The translations under genes were made by a program, and so were the position numbers. A DNA stretch of 64,000 nucleotides from Lachnospiraceae bacterium M18-1. Its GTDB lineage: Bacteria > Bacillota > Clostridia > Lachnospirales > Lachnospiraceae. The notes under the pieces were generated by a model. It was given only the letters and a program-made list of their open reading frames with translations. It made no database searches and was not told the origin of the DNA. Positions 42,506 through 51,055 of the stretch are shown in pieces. Numbering within the stretch: the stretch's first letter is position 1; every line of letters starts with the position of its first letter. The DNA lies in NCBI GenBank assembly GCA_000403295.2, contig KE159605.1, positions 1,397,409 to 1,461,408 of the forward strand. The letters are read 5' to 3'.

Positions 42506-43912
42506 CTATTCCTTTTCATCTACAGTGTAATAAAGCTCGCCTTTTCTGTAATCATAGGTTTTCTTTCCCCAGGTTCTGGTGACCAGCATTCCTGCAAGGA
42601 ATACAGCGGCGGTTCCAACCAGCGCTGCGGTCAGCAAGCCGAATGAGACCTCTCCCGCTGAAAACGCGATGATCATAGGCATTACTACATAACAGGCCGG
42701 AACATTGACCGCATTGATCGGTCCCATCTCCTCCAGAACAGATGTCTTCCGTTCCGGATCCACCATACGGCACAGCGCCTGTCCGGTGGCATTGGTTCCC
42801 GTCAGTGTTCCCCAGATAGCAACCGTCCTTTCAAATCCGTGCTTTCCTCCAAATCTTTCCCCGAAGTATCTGGTCGTAATATAAGTAAACAATGTACCTG
42901 CCAAAACAACCAATAAGATCGGAACGATCCAGCTTCCTATGATTTCCAGTGAAATTGCCATAAATGCGGAAGTTACCATCATATCAATACAAAAACCGGA
43001 TATGCGGATCTGTGTTCCGCGGTCCAGATATTTGCTGCAGCCTGATTTTCCAATGATCCAGCGCAGCACATATGCTGCAAGCATTGCATAAAGGTAAAGA
43101 AATCCGGAAAGCATTTCTCCGGCAAATCCCGGCAGTGCGCCCAGCAGCCTGCAGATGATATTACCGCAGACCCATGCGATCCCCACCAGAGAAAAATGAA
43201 ACGCCAGCGTATCCACGTTCCCCGGATGCGTGGTTTCTTTTCCATAGTATTGCTGCTCATCCGGTTCAAAGATTCCGCTCATCATTCCGCCGCTCATTTT
43301 ACCTGCATATGGAGCCAAACCTTTCTCGATTCCTTTTTTCACCCACGGCACTCCGACCATAAATGCAACGAGGAATCCTGCCGCGGCAAATGTAACTCCG
43401 ACCTGTACTGCATTTACGACTCCATTTGCTTCCATCATCCCGCCATAGGTCACGCTCTGTCCCGGGCCCTGTGCAAATGCAAAGGGAACCTGAAGTCCAT
43501 AGACCGGATCCATTCCGAAGAATCCGCCTGAGAGTTTCAGGACTCCGTAGCCTAACAGCCCTGTCAACGCATACGGTACTACCCAGAAAAATCCCATTCC
43601 GCAGATTCCTGAGAACTGGCTGTCCGCCATCCGCTCCTTGAGCGTTCTTTTTTTCTCACCGCCCTGTTTTGCAACTGCCAGTGTCAATCCCATATTTGCA
43701 AATGAAAACGACCATAAAATTCCTGCTATACTGCCAAAGTCCCCTGCCGCCGCATCTGTGATCAGCCCGGTATTCATCACGATAAATCCAAGAACACCGC
43801 CGATCACGCTGGCCGGGACAAGATTATTTTTTAAAAACGGAACCTTTGCGCGCAGAACAACGCCTACAATAATAAACAATCCCGTCCATGCTAATGCATC
43901 CATACTAATCAT
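42506..43912 (-). CDS. GltS-like sodium-dependent symporter
   Basis: 468 residues and about 11-12 membrane segments. The GltS/ESS topology is visible in two half repeats: NNLVPASVIGGVLGFIVMNT with LWSFSFANMGLTLAVAKQGG, and VPFAFAQGPGQSVTYGGMME. GGAGGA precedes the ATG. GltS itself takes up glutamate; linkage to glycerate kinase and CdaR suggests a different organic acid here, which is inference. Eight bases separate it from the kinase gene. Confidence 0.85.
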   Translation of the reverse strand: MISMDALAWTGLFIIVGVVLRAKVPFLKNNLVPASVIGGVLGFIVMNTGLITDAAAGDFGSIAGILWSFSFANMGLTLAVAKQGGEKKRTLKERMADSQFSGICGMGFFWVVPYALTGLLGYGVLKLSGGFFGMDPVYGLQVPFAFAQGPGQSVTYGGMMEANGVVNAVQVGVTFAAAGFLVAFMVGVPWVKKGIEKGLAPYAGKMSGGMMSGIFEPDEQQYYGKETTHPGNVDTLAFHFSLVGIAWVCGNIICRLLGALPGFAGEMLSGFLYLYAMLAAYVLRWIIGKSGCSKYLDRGTQIRISGFCIDMMVTSAFMAISLEIIGSWIVPILLVVLAGTLFTYITTRYFGERFGGKHGFERTVAIWGTLTGTNATGQALCRMVDPERKTSVLEEMGPINAVNVPACYVVMPMIIAFSAGEVSFGLLTAALVGTAAVFLAGMLVTRTWGKKTYDYRKGELYYTVDEKE

Positions 43913-43947
43913 ATCTGTCTCCTCCTTCTAAAAAAATCGGGGCCTAT

Positions 43948-44156
43948 AAAATTTCCACCTGTACGGTTGGATGCTCTAAAGAGCCTCCAACCGACTCATC
44001 TATTCGCAAAAACCGTGCTAACGCACTCTTACGTCTGCTAACGCAGCCGCTTTTTGCTCATTCATGAGTAGGTTGCTAATCCATAATCTCAGTTTTATTG
44101 CAATAAATTGCATAAAACTGAGATTCCGGATTGCAACCGTACAGGTGGTAAAATTT
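43948..44156. repeat. Nested hairpin element (family C, copy 1)
   Basis: The outer arms, CCACCTGTACGGTTG near 43955-43969 and CAACCGTACAGGTGG at 44134-44148, extend into AAATTT on both sides. Inside are GGTTGGATGCTCT/AGAGCCTCCAACC (43966-43992), a GCAAAAACCGTGC...TTTTTGC block, and a long hairpin around ATCTCAGTTTTAT/ATAAAACTGAGAT (about 44071-44138). The block at 44003-44039 recurs in reverse orientation at 63105-63145. The element overlaps the C69 peptidase 3' end. Confidence 0.82.
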
Positions 44157-45465
44157 CGGCACGCATTTTTGCTGTTTCATTCATTTCCTGATGCTGCGGC
44201 TCTCCTGACGCCTGTTCATCCGCCGCGATCCGTTCATATGCTGACTGAACCGCCTGAAGCATCCGTTCTGTATTTTCTTTGATCTGCTGATCTCCGGGAA
44301 TCCCGGCCTCTTCCACCTGCTTCCAGAATGCATGCTCCAGCTGATCTGCTTCCCTGCGCCACCAGCTCATATGGCGGCAATAATCTGTTTCGACCGCATA
44401 CTGCAGCCGCTCAAACTGCCACCAGGCACTGTCTTCTGAATACTTGGCCCCTGCATTGCTGACTGCTTCCGGAAGCTTTGAAAATACGGTATACGGCGCG
44501 AATACCGACATACACGGTACTGCGAATGCATTCCACCAGACCGGCGTTTTATCCTGAATCAGTTCTACATGGGACGCCGCCGCTGTTTTGCTGGACGTCT
44601 CGGTCATGGCATGCATACAGATGGACACATGCAGCCCATCCGCCGGACTCCATCTGGGTTCCAGGATCTCTCCCTCAAAATGATCCCGCTGGATGCTCCG
44701 GATCGTCTCTAATGTAATATTTCCGGCATTCTGTTTCAGCAGCTTATTCAGCCGCATATATCTTGGATGCGCCGCCCTGTGCTTCAGCGACATGGCGCTG
44801 TATGCTTTCGCAAAGTGAAAAGGAACCTCTCTGGAGATCCATCCGTTTGCATAGGCGTACTCCTTCACGTCTCCGCTTTCTTCGTCCCAATGCTCCTCTG
44901 TACTGTAGCAGTTAGAAATCCCCGCTGTATCCTGAACCCTTCTCGCGACCCAGCGCCGTCCGCAGGTATCCAGAATCCATGCCTCCTTTGGGTCCGCGAT
45001 CAAAAAGGAATTGTGATATCGGTGTTCCATCCCGACCGCCGCATTTCCTCCCTGGCCATAGGTCTCCAATAATCCGGTGATCACGTGCAGAGACTCATAC
45101 GCCGTGCTTCCGCGCTCCAGTCCGAGACGCAGCAGGTCCATTCCCAGAAGCCCGTTTTCTGTTTCCTCCGGCTCTCTCGCCCAGACTGCTTCATTTCCAA
45201 TCGCAACGTTGTGCTCATTCATACCGTGTTCGAAACCCCAAATCCAATATGGTTTCGAGCCGATCACCCGATACGTATGCGCCGCCTGCGGGATCTCAAT
45301 ATACGTACAGCGCACCATCTCCCCCTCTTTATGCTCCTCTGCCGGAATCACAACAAGAGGCTGCGCCTCTGTGACCGGGCGGTCACTGTTTTTAGCAAAG
45401 ATCGTATTTCCACTTTTTGTACTGTTTCCAAGCGCGACCATCGTATCACATGAATACAGTTCCAT
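44095..45465 (-). CDS. Peptidase C69 (dipeptidase/secernin-like)
   Basis: ATG 45463-45465 (MELYSCDTMVALGNSTKSGN) with GGAGG seven bases upstream; longer starts are too close to or beyond the ribosome site. About 456 residues. The N-terminal CDTMVALGNST and TIFAKNSDRPVTEAQP are the Ntn-hydrolase nucleophile region of the C69/secernin family, with Cys6 the likely nucleophile. NSFLIADPKEAWILDTCGRR and WNAFAVPCMSVFAPYTVFSK also fit. It probably cleaves dipeptides or an amide. The last 17 or so residues (from about PPVRLQSGISVLCNLLQ) are encoded by the nested hairpin element, so the natural terminus is lost. Confidence 0.87.
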   Translation of the reverse strand: MELYSCDTMVALGNSTKSGNTIFAKNSDRPVTEAQPLVVIPAEEHKEGEMVRCTYIEIPQAAHTYRVIGSKPYWIWGFEHGMNEHNVAIGNEAVWAREPEETENGLLGMDLLRLGLERGSTAYESLHVITGLLETYGQGGNAAVGMEHRYHNSFLIADPKEAWILDTCGRRWVARRVQDTAGISNCYSTEEHWDEESGDVKEYAYANGWISREVPFHFAKAYSAMSLKHRAAHPRYMRLNKLLKQNAGNITLETIRSIQRDHFEGEILEPRWSPADGLHVSICMHAMTETSSKTAAASHVELIQDKTPVWWNAFAVPCMSVFAPYTVFSKLPEAVSNAGAKYSEDSAWWQFERLQYAVETDYCRHMSWWRREADQLEHAFWKQVEEAGIPGDQQIKENTERMLQAVQSAYERIAADEQASGEPQHQEMNETAKMRAEILPPVRLQSGISVLCNLLQ

Positions 45466-45576
45466 TCCCATTCCTCCTCTCCGAGTCCGGAGCTTCTCCT
45501 GTGCCCCTTCGTCTTTTTTGTATGTATTGAACAAATTATAGCAGGCAAGTTCAAAAAAGTCGTTATTTTGCACAAC

Positions 45577-45624
45577 AAAAAAGCAGGCTTTGGATTGTTA
45601 TACGTAACATATGCCAAAGCCCGC
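45577..45624 (-). terminator. Terminator of the cdaR-like gene
   Basis: GGCTTTGG and CCAAAGCC arms enclose GTTATACGTAAC, itself a palindrome; on the minus strand the stem ends in a T run. Confidence 0.8.
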
Positions 45625-45631
45625 CCCATAG

Positions 45632-46780
45632 TCAGAGACCCCGCAGCAGTTCTTTCCAAAACCACAGTGCATTCTGATATATTGCAGCATTAGAAATACT
45701 GCGGGGATCGTAGCCTGTGACCGACTTCAGCTTTTTCAGCTGGTACTGAAGCGTATTTTTATGAATAAACATTTTCTCCGCAGTCCGTGTAATGGACCCC
45801 TCACATGCATAAAAGATTTCCAGAAGTTCCATCCAATATTGGAGCTCTGTGTCCGTGATCCCCTTAAAAACCCTTGCCAGGTATTCCCGCTTGCTTTCAT
45901 CAGGTATTTCACTGATAAATACGCCAAATGTCAGCTCATGATAATAAACCACATCTCTTTCCTGACTGAGCATCGCCGCCTTCAGGCTTTTCTGCGCCCT
46001 CTCCTTCCCCCTGCGCAGCTCCATCCCTGCGCACGGCTGATCATCCACTCCTGCCTTCAGGATCACACCCGCAGGCAGATTCAGCTTTTCCGCCGTCTGC
46101 GCGATCAGCCTTTCAATTTCTTCCTTTTTTTCAATAGGCACAAAAACAGCCAGCTGATCTGCTTCCCTGTATGAAAGGCTTTCCCTGGGATACCCCTGTA
46201 TCTGATGGATGGTCTGTTCTGTCTGGTCCAGAAATACATGTGGCTTTTCCACCTGCGTTCCCTGCCCCTGCCTGAAGGAAATACAGATGCACCGGCGGGC
46301 GGTAAGCATATCGATCCCTACCCGCGTTCCCATAGAAATAAAATCTTTCGGAAGATGCTCCACGTCCTCAGACAAAAGATGATATAGATATTGGTTCTGC
46401 TCCTTCTGGATCTCACCCTCTCTTTTCTGCAGATAGAAATTCATCAGCAGCGTTTCCGATGTCTTCCGTATCAGATCAATATATGGCTTGATCTGGTCCC
46501 ACTCTCCGGTGATCCCCAGCACTCCTACGATCTCCCCGCCGAAATAGAGCGGCATGTTGATCCCCGATTTTGCACCTTCATATTCCCCATCCGTATTGAT
46601 CGTCAGATATTCCAGCTGCTCTGAAATGATCTTCTGTGCTCCCACATGGCGGGTCCCTGTTCTTGCCGGATTTGTACTTGCTATAATATACCCGGACTCA
46701 TCCATCAGATTTACATTTTGATGGATCGTGTTGCTGATCTCCCTGACGATCGTTCTGGCAATATCCACTGAAATTTTCAT
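45632..46780 (-). CDS. CdaR-family regulator (sugar diacid recognition, PucR-like HTH)
   Basis: 382 residues. The N-terminal sugar-diacid recognition domain (about 1-130: VREISNTIHQNVNLMDESGY, IIASTNPARTGTRHVGAQKI, LYFGGEIVGVLGITGEWDQI) is followed by a GGDEF-like linker and the C-terminal PucR helix-turn-helix (LLEIFYACEGSITRTAEKMF, IHKNTLQYQLKKLKSVTGYD). E. coli CdaR activates glucarate/galactarate/glycerate genes. Adjacent glycerate kinase and symporter genes suggest the same role here. Confidence 0.92.
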   Translation of the reverse strand: MKISVDIARTIVREISNTIHQNVNLMDESGYIIASTNPARTGTRHVGAQKIISEQLEYLTINTDGEYEGAKSGINMPLYFGGEIVGVLGITGEWDQIKPYIDLIRKTSETLLMNFYLQKREGEIQKEQNQYLYHLLSEDVEHLPKDFISMGTRVGIDMLTARRCICISFRQGQGTQVEKPHVFLDQTEQTIHQIQGYPRESLSYREADQLAVFVPIEKKEEIERLIAQTAEKLNLPAGVILKAGVDDQPCAGMELRRGKERAQKSLKAAMLSQERDVVYYHELTFGVFISEIPDESKREYLARVFKGITDTELQYWMELLEIFYACEGSITRTAEKMFIHKNTLQYQLKKLKSVTGYDPRSISNAAIYQNALWFWKELLRGL

Positions 46781-47011
46781 AGTCTTTCACCCCTGCACCG
46801 CTTACTTCACAATTCTGTACCACTCCATTTCAGTATAACCATGAGAAAAGAGAATATCAATCATTTTTCGTGGATATGTTCTTGCTATTTCCTAATCCTT
46901 TATCTATAATAACATTGCGGTTTTTCTGTAAAACAGATAATCTGTTCGGAATCACGGCTGTTCTCATCAGCCGTGAGGATCTATTATATTTCATCAAAAG
47001 AGGAATGAATC

Positions 47012-48088
47012 ATGAATACGATCATCATGTGGACCATGGCGGCCGGCGCCGTCATCGGCGGTGTGGATAAAATCTTCGGAAACCGCCTGGGGCTTGGAAA
47101 ACGATTTGAGGAGGGATTTCTGCTTCTTGGCGCAACTGCCCTTTCCATGGCCGGGATCATCTGCCTGACTCCGCTTCTTTCCATGCTTCTGAAAGCGGCG
47201 GTCGTGCCTCTGTGCGGCAGGTCCGGGCTGGATCCGGGGATTCTGGGCGGCATCCTGGCAATCGATATGGGCGGGTATCAGCTTTCCATGGAATTGGCCG
47301 GTACGCCTGCTGTCGGGAGATATGTGGGAATCGTCATAGGGGCGACCTTCGGATGTACCGTCACGTTCACGATCCCTGTAGGAATGGGAATGATCTCCGG
47401 GAAGGAACGCCCTTTGTTCGCTAAAGGGATGCTCATCGGGTTGGGGATGATGCCGATATCGCTGCTGATCGGCGGGCTGTCCTGCGGTCTGCGGGTCATG
47501 GAAGTCCTGTATCTGACCCTTCCGATTTTTGTGCTGTCGCTGATGCTCATGGCCGGGATCCGTTTTTTTCCGGATCACATGATCAAAGGGTTTGGATATT
47601 TTGCGGCAGGAATCGGATTTTTGACTACTCTCGGACTGATCGCCGGGGCGGTGGAATATATGACGGGCTTTCAGATCTTGAAAGGGATCGCTCCGATCGA
47701 GGATGCGATGGCTGTTGTATCTTCTATCGGTGTCGTAATGCTTGGAAGCCTTCCTGTGGCGGAGATGCTGCGGCGGATTCTGGAAAAACCGCTGAACTGG
47801 ATCGGAGGCAAAACCGGGATGAATGGGAACAGCGTGGCCGGACTCCTCATGGGGATCGTCAGCCCGGTCCCTGCCATTGCCATGATGAAGGAAATGGATA
47901 CGCGGGGAAAGGTTGTAAACGCTGCCTTTCTGGTATGCGGAGCTTCCGCGCTTGCGGCGCATATGGGATTCACCTATGGAACGGAACCGGAGCTTGTCGT
48001 GCCGCTCCTGATTTCCAAGCTGGCGGGAGGATTGTGCGGAGCGGGAGCAGCGGTTTTGCTCAGCAGGAAGGGAGGATGCGCAGATTGA
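47012..48088 (+). CDS. eutH: EutH-family ethanolamine transporter
   Basis: 358 residues, about ten membrane segments. EutH landmarks: MAAGAVIGGVDKIFGNRLGL, GRSGLDPGILGGILAIDMGG, YQLSMELAGTPAVGRYVGIV, NSVAGLLMGIVSPVPAIAMM and AAHMGFTYGTEPELVVPLLI. Ribosome site GAGGA. No other eut gene is in the window, so it stands as an orphan permease, possibly scavenging ethanolamine or a related amine. Confidence 0.93.
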   Translation: MNTIIMWTMAAGAVIGGVDKIFGNRLGLGKRFEEGFLLLGATALSMAGIICLTPLLSMLLKAAVVPLCGRSGLDPGILGGILAIDMGGYQLSMELAGTPAVGRYVGIVIGATFGCTVTFTIPVGMGMISGKERPLFAKGMLIGLGMMPISLLIGGLSCGLRVMEVLYLTLPIFVLSLMLMAGIRFFPDHMIKGFGYFAAGIGFLTTLGLIAGAVEYMTGFQILKGIAPIEDAMAVVSSIGVVMLGSLPVAEMLRRILEKPLNWIGGKTGMNGNSVAGLLMGIVSPVPAIAMMKEMDTRGKVVNAAFLVCGASALAAHMGFTYGTEPELVVPLLISKLAGGLCGAGAAVLLSRKGGCAD

Positions 48089-48100
48089 TTTACGCTTCCT

Positions 48101-48295
48101 GTTACTATTCACAGCCATATAATAATCAACAGACAGATTCGTCAAGCACAGCTTGTAAGAAGCTGTTTGATGATTTTTATATGGCTGGAATCAGTCACTT
48201 CACCCACATAAGCAAAAAATCAAGATGCGCAGCATCGGCAGACGGCTTTGCCGGCTGTTTTTGCGCATGTGTGTGAAGCGGCTGTGAATAGTAAC
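48101..48295. repeat. Dispersed repeat family A, full element (195 bp)
   Basis: Perfect 16-base inverted ends GTTACTATTCACAGCC (48101-48116) and GGCTGTGAATAGTAAC (48280-48295) enclose further short stems. The right half, with GCGCAGCATCGGCAGACGGC and GCTGTTTTTGCGCATGTG, matches 241-303 and 26799-26861. It starts 13 bases after the eutH stop codon. Confidence 0.85.
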
Positions 48296-48411
48296 CGCTT
48301 CCTCCCCCTTCCTGATGTCTTTCTCTTGATACACCCGGTTCTAACATTCCAGGCTCAGCAATTCCTCCGGCGGCCCCATCCTGTTCTTAACAGTTCTTTC
48401 CATATAGTTCC

Positions 48412-48699
48412 TTAGTCTTCATAAAACCTCAGTTCCCCCCACACATCCATCAATTCTTTCCGGCGGACCAGTTTTGTTGTCGTCTTTCTGTCAAAGACCC
48501 GGATCTCACTATTATACCCGTCATACTTCGGCCAGTTCTCCGGATCCGGCTCTCCGGTTTTCGCAAATCTTACCCAGGGAGTATGCATCGCTTCGATCAG
48601 CGCGTTCTTCGTTTCTTCCGTCTCTCCTTTGCAGGTTCTTTTCGGAGGCCTCCGGTATCTGGTACTTCCGGTAAAATTTGTGGTGTTTGAGCCTGTCAA
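48412..48699 (-). pseudogene. C-terminal remnant of a type-B carboxylesterase
   Basis: The tail of an esterase: ETEETKNALIEAMHTPWVRF, AKTGEPDPENWPKYDGYNSE and VWGELRFYED match the C-terminal W-x-x-F-A-x-x-G-x-P...WPxY region of carboxylesterases. The catalytic core is missing. The true homology starts at about 48640; upstream codons belong to another gene read out of frame. It is a deletion remnant. Confidence 0.7.
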
Positions 48700-48961
48700 A
48701 AAAATCTACGCTCATGGGGCCTACCAGGCAGTGCCCGTCTCCTGCCGCCACACAGCCGAAATACACCTGAAATTCGTCCTGGTACAGGTAGGGAAGGGTC
48801 TGCATATCGGCCACATGGACCAGCATGTCCCGCAGGGAGGCGTCCTGGCATATAGGGTTGGATTCTATTATTTTCCGGCGGTCATCCGGTTCGTTTTTCC
48901 GTATATAAAAAATCCCGGTCTGGAGCAGGTCGGAGAGGTTTTTTAAGAGAAATGTGTCCAT
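48521..48961 (-). pseudogene. N-terminal remnant of an AraC-type regulator
   Basis: ATG 48959-48961 with GGAGG upstream opens MDTFLLKNLSDLLQTGIFYI. LPYLYQDEFQVYFGCVAAGD and GHCLVGPMSVDFFDRLKHHK resemble the sensory N-terminus of a clostridial AraC group. At about 48645 the frame passes into the esterase sequence in the wrong frame; the DNA-binding domain is absent. Confidence 0.65.
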
Positions 48962-49004
48962 GCGTTCCTCCTTGATTTCCAAAATATAACCTGTTGCTGC
49001 TTTC

Positions 49005-49895
49005 TTAATATTTAATCCTGAAATAATCCAGATATGCTTTATATTGATCCTGAGCTGTTAAACAAGTATCCGTCAGATAGCCTTTTTCGTCGTTCCACTC
49101 TTTCAATCCACGATAATAGAACAGCTTCAGATGATCTTCGATAATGAATGGAACGATATTATATTTCAGACACTCTTTGAACATGATCAGTCTGCCCACA
49201 CGTCCGTTGCCATCTTGAAATGGGTGGATTCTTTCAAACTTCACATGGAAGTCCAGAATATCATCAAAAGTCTTTTCTTCCCTGCCCTTGTATTCTGCCA
49301 ACAGTTCTTTCATCTTTTCGGCAGTTTCTTCCGGAAGGACGGTATCCATGCCGCCGACCTCATTCGGTAATTTTTTATAATCACCAACAGCGAACCAATC
49401 TTTTCTGGAATCGCTGGTGCCGTTTTTCAAGATCAGATGAAGCTCCTTGATAAACTTCTCAGTAAGCGGGGCTTTTGCGTTATCAATGATCCTATCAATA
49501 CAACGGAAGTGGTTTACCGTCTCAATCACATCGTCCACATTAAGGACTTCATTTTCTACGCCGATCGTATTGGTTTCAAAAATATATCTGGTCTGATCGT
49601 GGGTCAGACGGCTGCCCTCAATGTGGTTGGAGTTGTATGTTAAATCAATCTGTGTCTTATGGTAAATACCGCCTGGATATCTGCCTGCTTTTTGCTCTTT
49701 TAAGATATCCAGCAGAGTAATCTGCTGTTCTTTTCTCTTGTTTGTGCGCTCTGGTTTCCCTGCATTTTCAGGAATGTTCCAGGTCTTGCCGGTAAGGAAT
49801 GCACCATTCACACGTCCCTGGGCACAATAGTTCCTGACGCTGCGCTCCGACACAGCCCATTTTTTCGCCATTTCGGTAACTGAAAGGTATCGCAT
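49005..49895 (-). CDS. Fic-domain protein with N-terminal DNA-binding domain
   Basis: 296 residues. An N-terminal MerR/excisionase-like helix-turn-helix (MRYLSVTEMAKKWAVSERSV, RNYCAQGRVNGAFLTGKTWN) is followed by an inhibitory motif SNHIEG at about 89-94, fitting [ST]xxxE[GN]. The Fic core HPFQDGNGRVGR at about 224-235 has all catalytic residues. The predicted activity is transfer of AMP to a protein hydroxyl, self-inhibited by the N-terminal glutamate. Solitary gene; probably autoregulatory, though the target is unknown. Confidence 0.92.
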   Translation of the reverse strand: MRYLSVTEMAKKWAVSERSVRNYCAQGRVNGAFLTGKTWNIPENAGKPERTNKRKEQQITLLDILKEQKAGRYPGGIYHKTQIDLTYNSNHIEGSRLTHDQTRYIFETNTIGVENEVLNVDDVIETVNHFRCIDRIIDNAKAPLTEKFIKELHLILKNGTSDSRKDWFAVGDYKKLPNEVGGMDTVLPEETAEKMKELLAEYKGREEKTFDDILDFHVKFERIHPFQDGNGRVGRLIMFKECLKYNIVPFIIEDHLKLFYYRGLKEWNDEKGYLTDTCLTAQDQYKAYLDYFRIKY

Positions 49896-50025
49896 CAGTA
49901 TCCTCCGTTATCAATTGAATCAAAAATTACACGAATTTATTATATATTGTACCAAATTGCTAACGCAATGGCTTGCCTACTCTATTCCTTTGTGTTACAC
50001 TATTTCTAACGTAGATTGATTGAAT

Positions 50026-50094
50026 AATTTTCTGATAATTTCATAAATTGTTTCTAGAAGAATACTAATTCTATAGAGAAATTATCAGAAAATT
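50026..50094. repeat. Nested inverted repeat upstream of fic
   Basis: Perfect 17-base arms AATTTTCTGATAATTTC (50026-50042) and GAAATTATCAGAAAATT (50078-50094) enclose a smaller TAGAA/TTCTA palindrome. It lies 130-200 bases upstream of the Fic gene in AT-rich DNA and could be an operator or a plasmid/ICE relic. Confidence 0.7.
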
Positions 50095-50130
50095 TATCGC
50101 AATCTGGTACAATAGGAAAGAATCAAATTC

Positions 50131-50158
50131 AGAGCAGTGAATATATCTGCTCTTTTTT
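50131..50158 (+). terminator. Rho-independent terminator
   Basis: AGAGCAG and CTGCTCT arms with a 9-base loop and a T run. No gene upstream on this strand survives, which suggests that a gene has been lost. Confidence 0.75.
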
Positions 50159-50319
50159 ATTACGCTGAATCTGATACTTTCCTTAGATATTATATCACAT
50201 CATCGGCAATATTTTCAATATTTCCTTCGCTTGCTCTGTAATTATTTCCGATGCAGGAAATGCTGACAGAGGCCTGATATATTATGCAAAAATTTTATAA
50301 AAAGAAAGGGGCAATCGCA

Positions 50320-50433
50320 ATGAATATGCAGGTAAAATCCAGCAACGGAATCGCTTTGGTTCCATTGGAATCCCGCCTAATGGCGGAGGGAAAAATTTTT
50401 ATAGAAGGTAAGATCAATCAGGAAAATGGCTGA
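50320..50433 (+). pseudogene. N-terminal fragment of a ClpP-like protease gene
   Basis: 37 codons after GAAAGGGG: MNMQVKSSNGIALVPLESRL then MAEGKIFIEGKINQENG and a stop. The phrase KIFIEG-x-I-x-QE is the start of ClpP-type proteases carried on clostridial mobile elements. The catalytic part is absent. The surrounding 49.9-50.6 kb holds no complete gene; a stem TTAAGGGCA/TGCCCTTAA lies at 50465-50500. Confidence 0.55.
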
Positions 50434-50608
50434 ATTAGGGCTATATGCCTGAAAACCAGATTTTTTAAGGGCACTTCCCATCCCAGGAAAATGCCCTTAA
50501 CCAGCAATCCTACCGCCTTTACCTCATATATTCTTCCAGATCGTTTACAAAGGCAAATCGCTCCTCATCGTCCGTCTATGCAGATAGCTGTTTCGGGCCA
50601 GACTAGAT

Positions 50609-51016
50609 TTAATACGGGCATCCGCTGACGAGGATTGCCGATGCAAAGTGATACCGGGAATCACCTGTACGGATTGTAAATCGGACTTCTTCATTTGTTA
50701 ACCTACAGAATTCTGAATGCGGGACCAGCTCTATTGGAACATCATATTCAGCAAACAGCTTGCAATATGCATCATAAAGCGCTTTACTTACCTCCATCAT
50801 TTCTTTTGCCAAATATGCTTTTTCAATCAGACATTCTTCAAGGATTCCTTTTGTTACCGTAATTACATCGGGTACATTCGGTACAAACGCCAGATCAATC
50901 CTTGTCATGTTCTTCGGAAGTTCCATGGCGGAATCGCTTACCAAAAATTTATCCATATGCGTTAATAAAGAGAGATTATAATTTACCTGTGGGTTAATAA
51001 TACCATTCTTAAACAT
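50609..51016 (-). CDS. rbsD: D-ribose pyranase
   Basis: 135 residues of the RbsD/FucU family, which equilibrates ribose pyranose and furanose forms after uptake. Catalytic His20 lies in NLSLLTHMDKFLVSDSAMEL. MTRIDLAFVPNVPDVITVTK, ELVPHSEFCRLTNEEVRFTI and the C-terminal ASAILVSG match RbsD. GAGGAGG precedes the ATG. Last gene of the LacI-controlled locus. Confidence 0.93.
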   Translation of the reverse strand: MFKNGIINPQVNYNLSLLTHMDKFLVSDSAMELPKNMTRIDLAFVPNVPDVITVTKGILEECLIEKAYLAKEMMEVSKALYDAYCKLFAEYDVPIELVPHSEFCRLTNEEVRFTIRTGDSRYHFASAILVSGCPY

Positions 51017-51055
51017 ATCATTTCCTCCTCGTTTTTTTCACTGCCAGTCTCTGTC

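Noticed and set aside
46994-48145. 383-codon minus-strand frame opposite eutH
   Set aside because: Rich in Arg, His, Gln and Pro with no motif, while the plus frame is a clear EutH protein.
50526-50580. Possible C-terminal codons on the minus strand (ERFAFVNDLEEYMR)
   Set aside because: Only about 18 codons after a stop; too short to assign, though it may be another relic of the same lost element.
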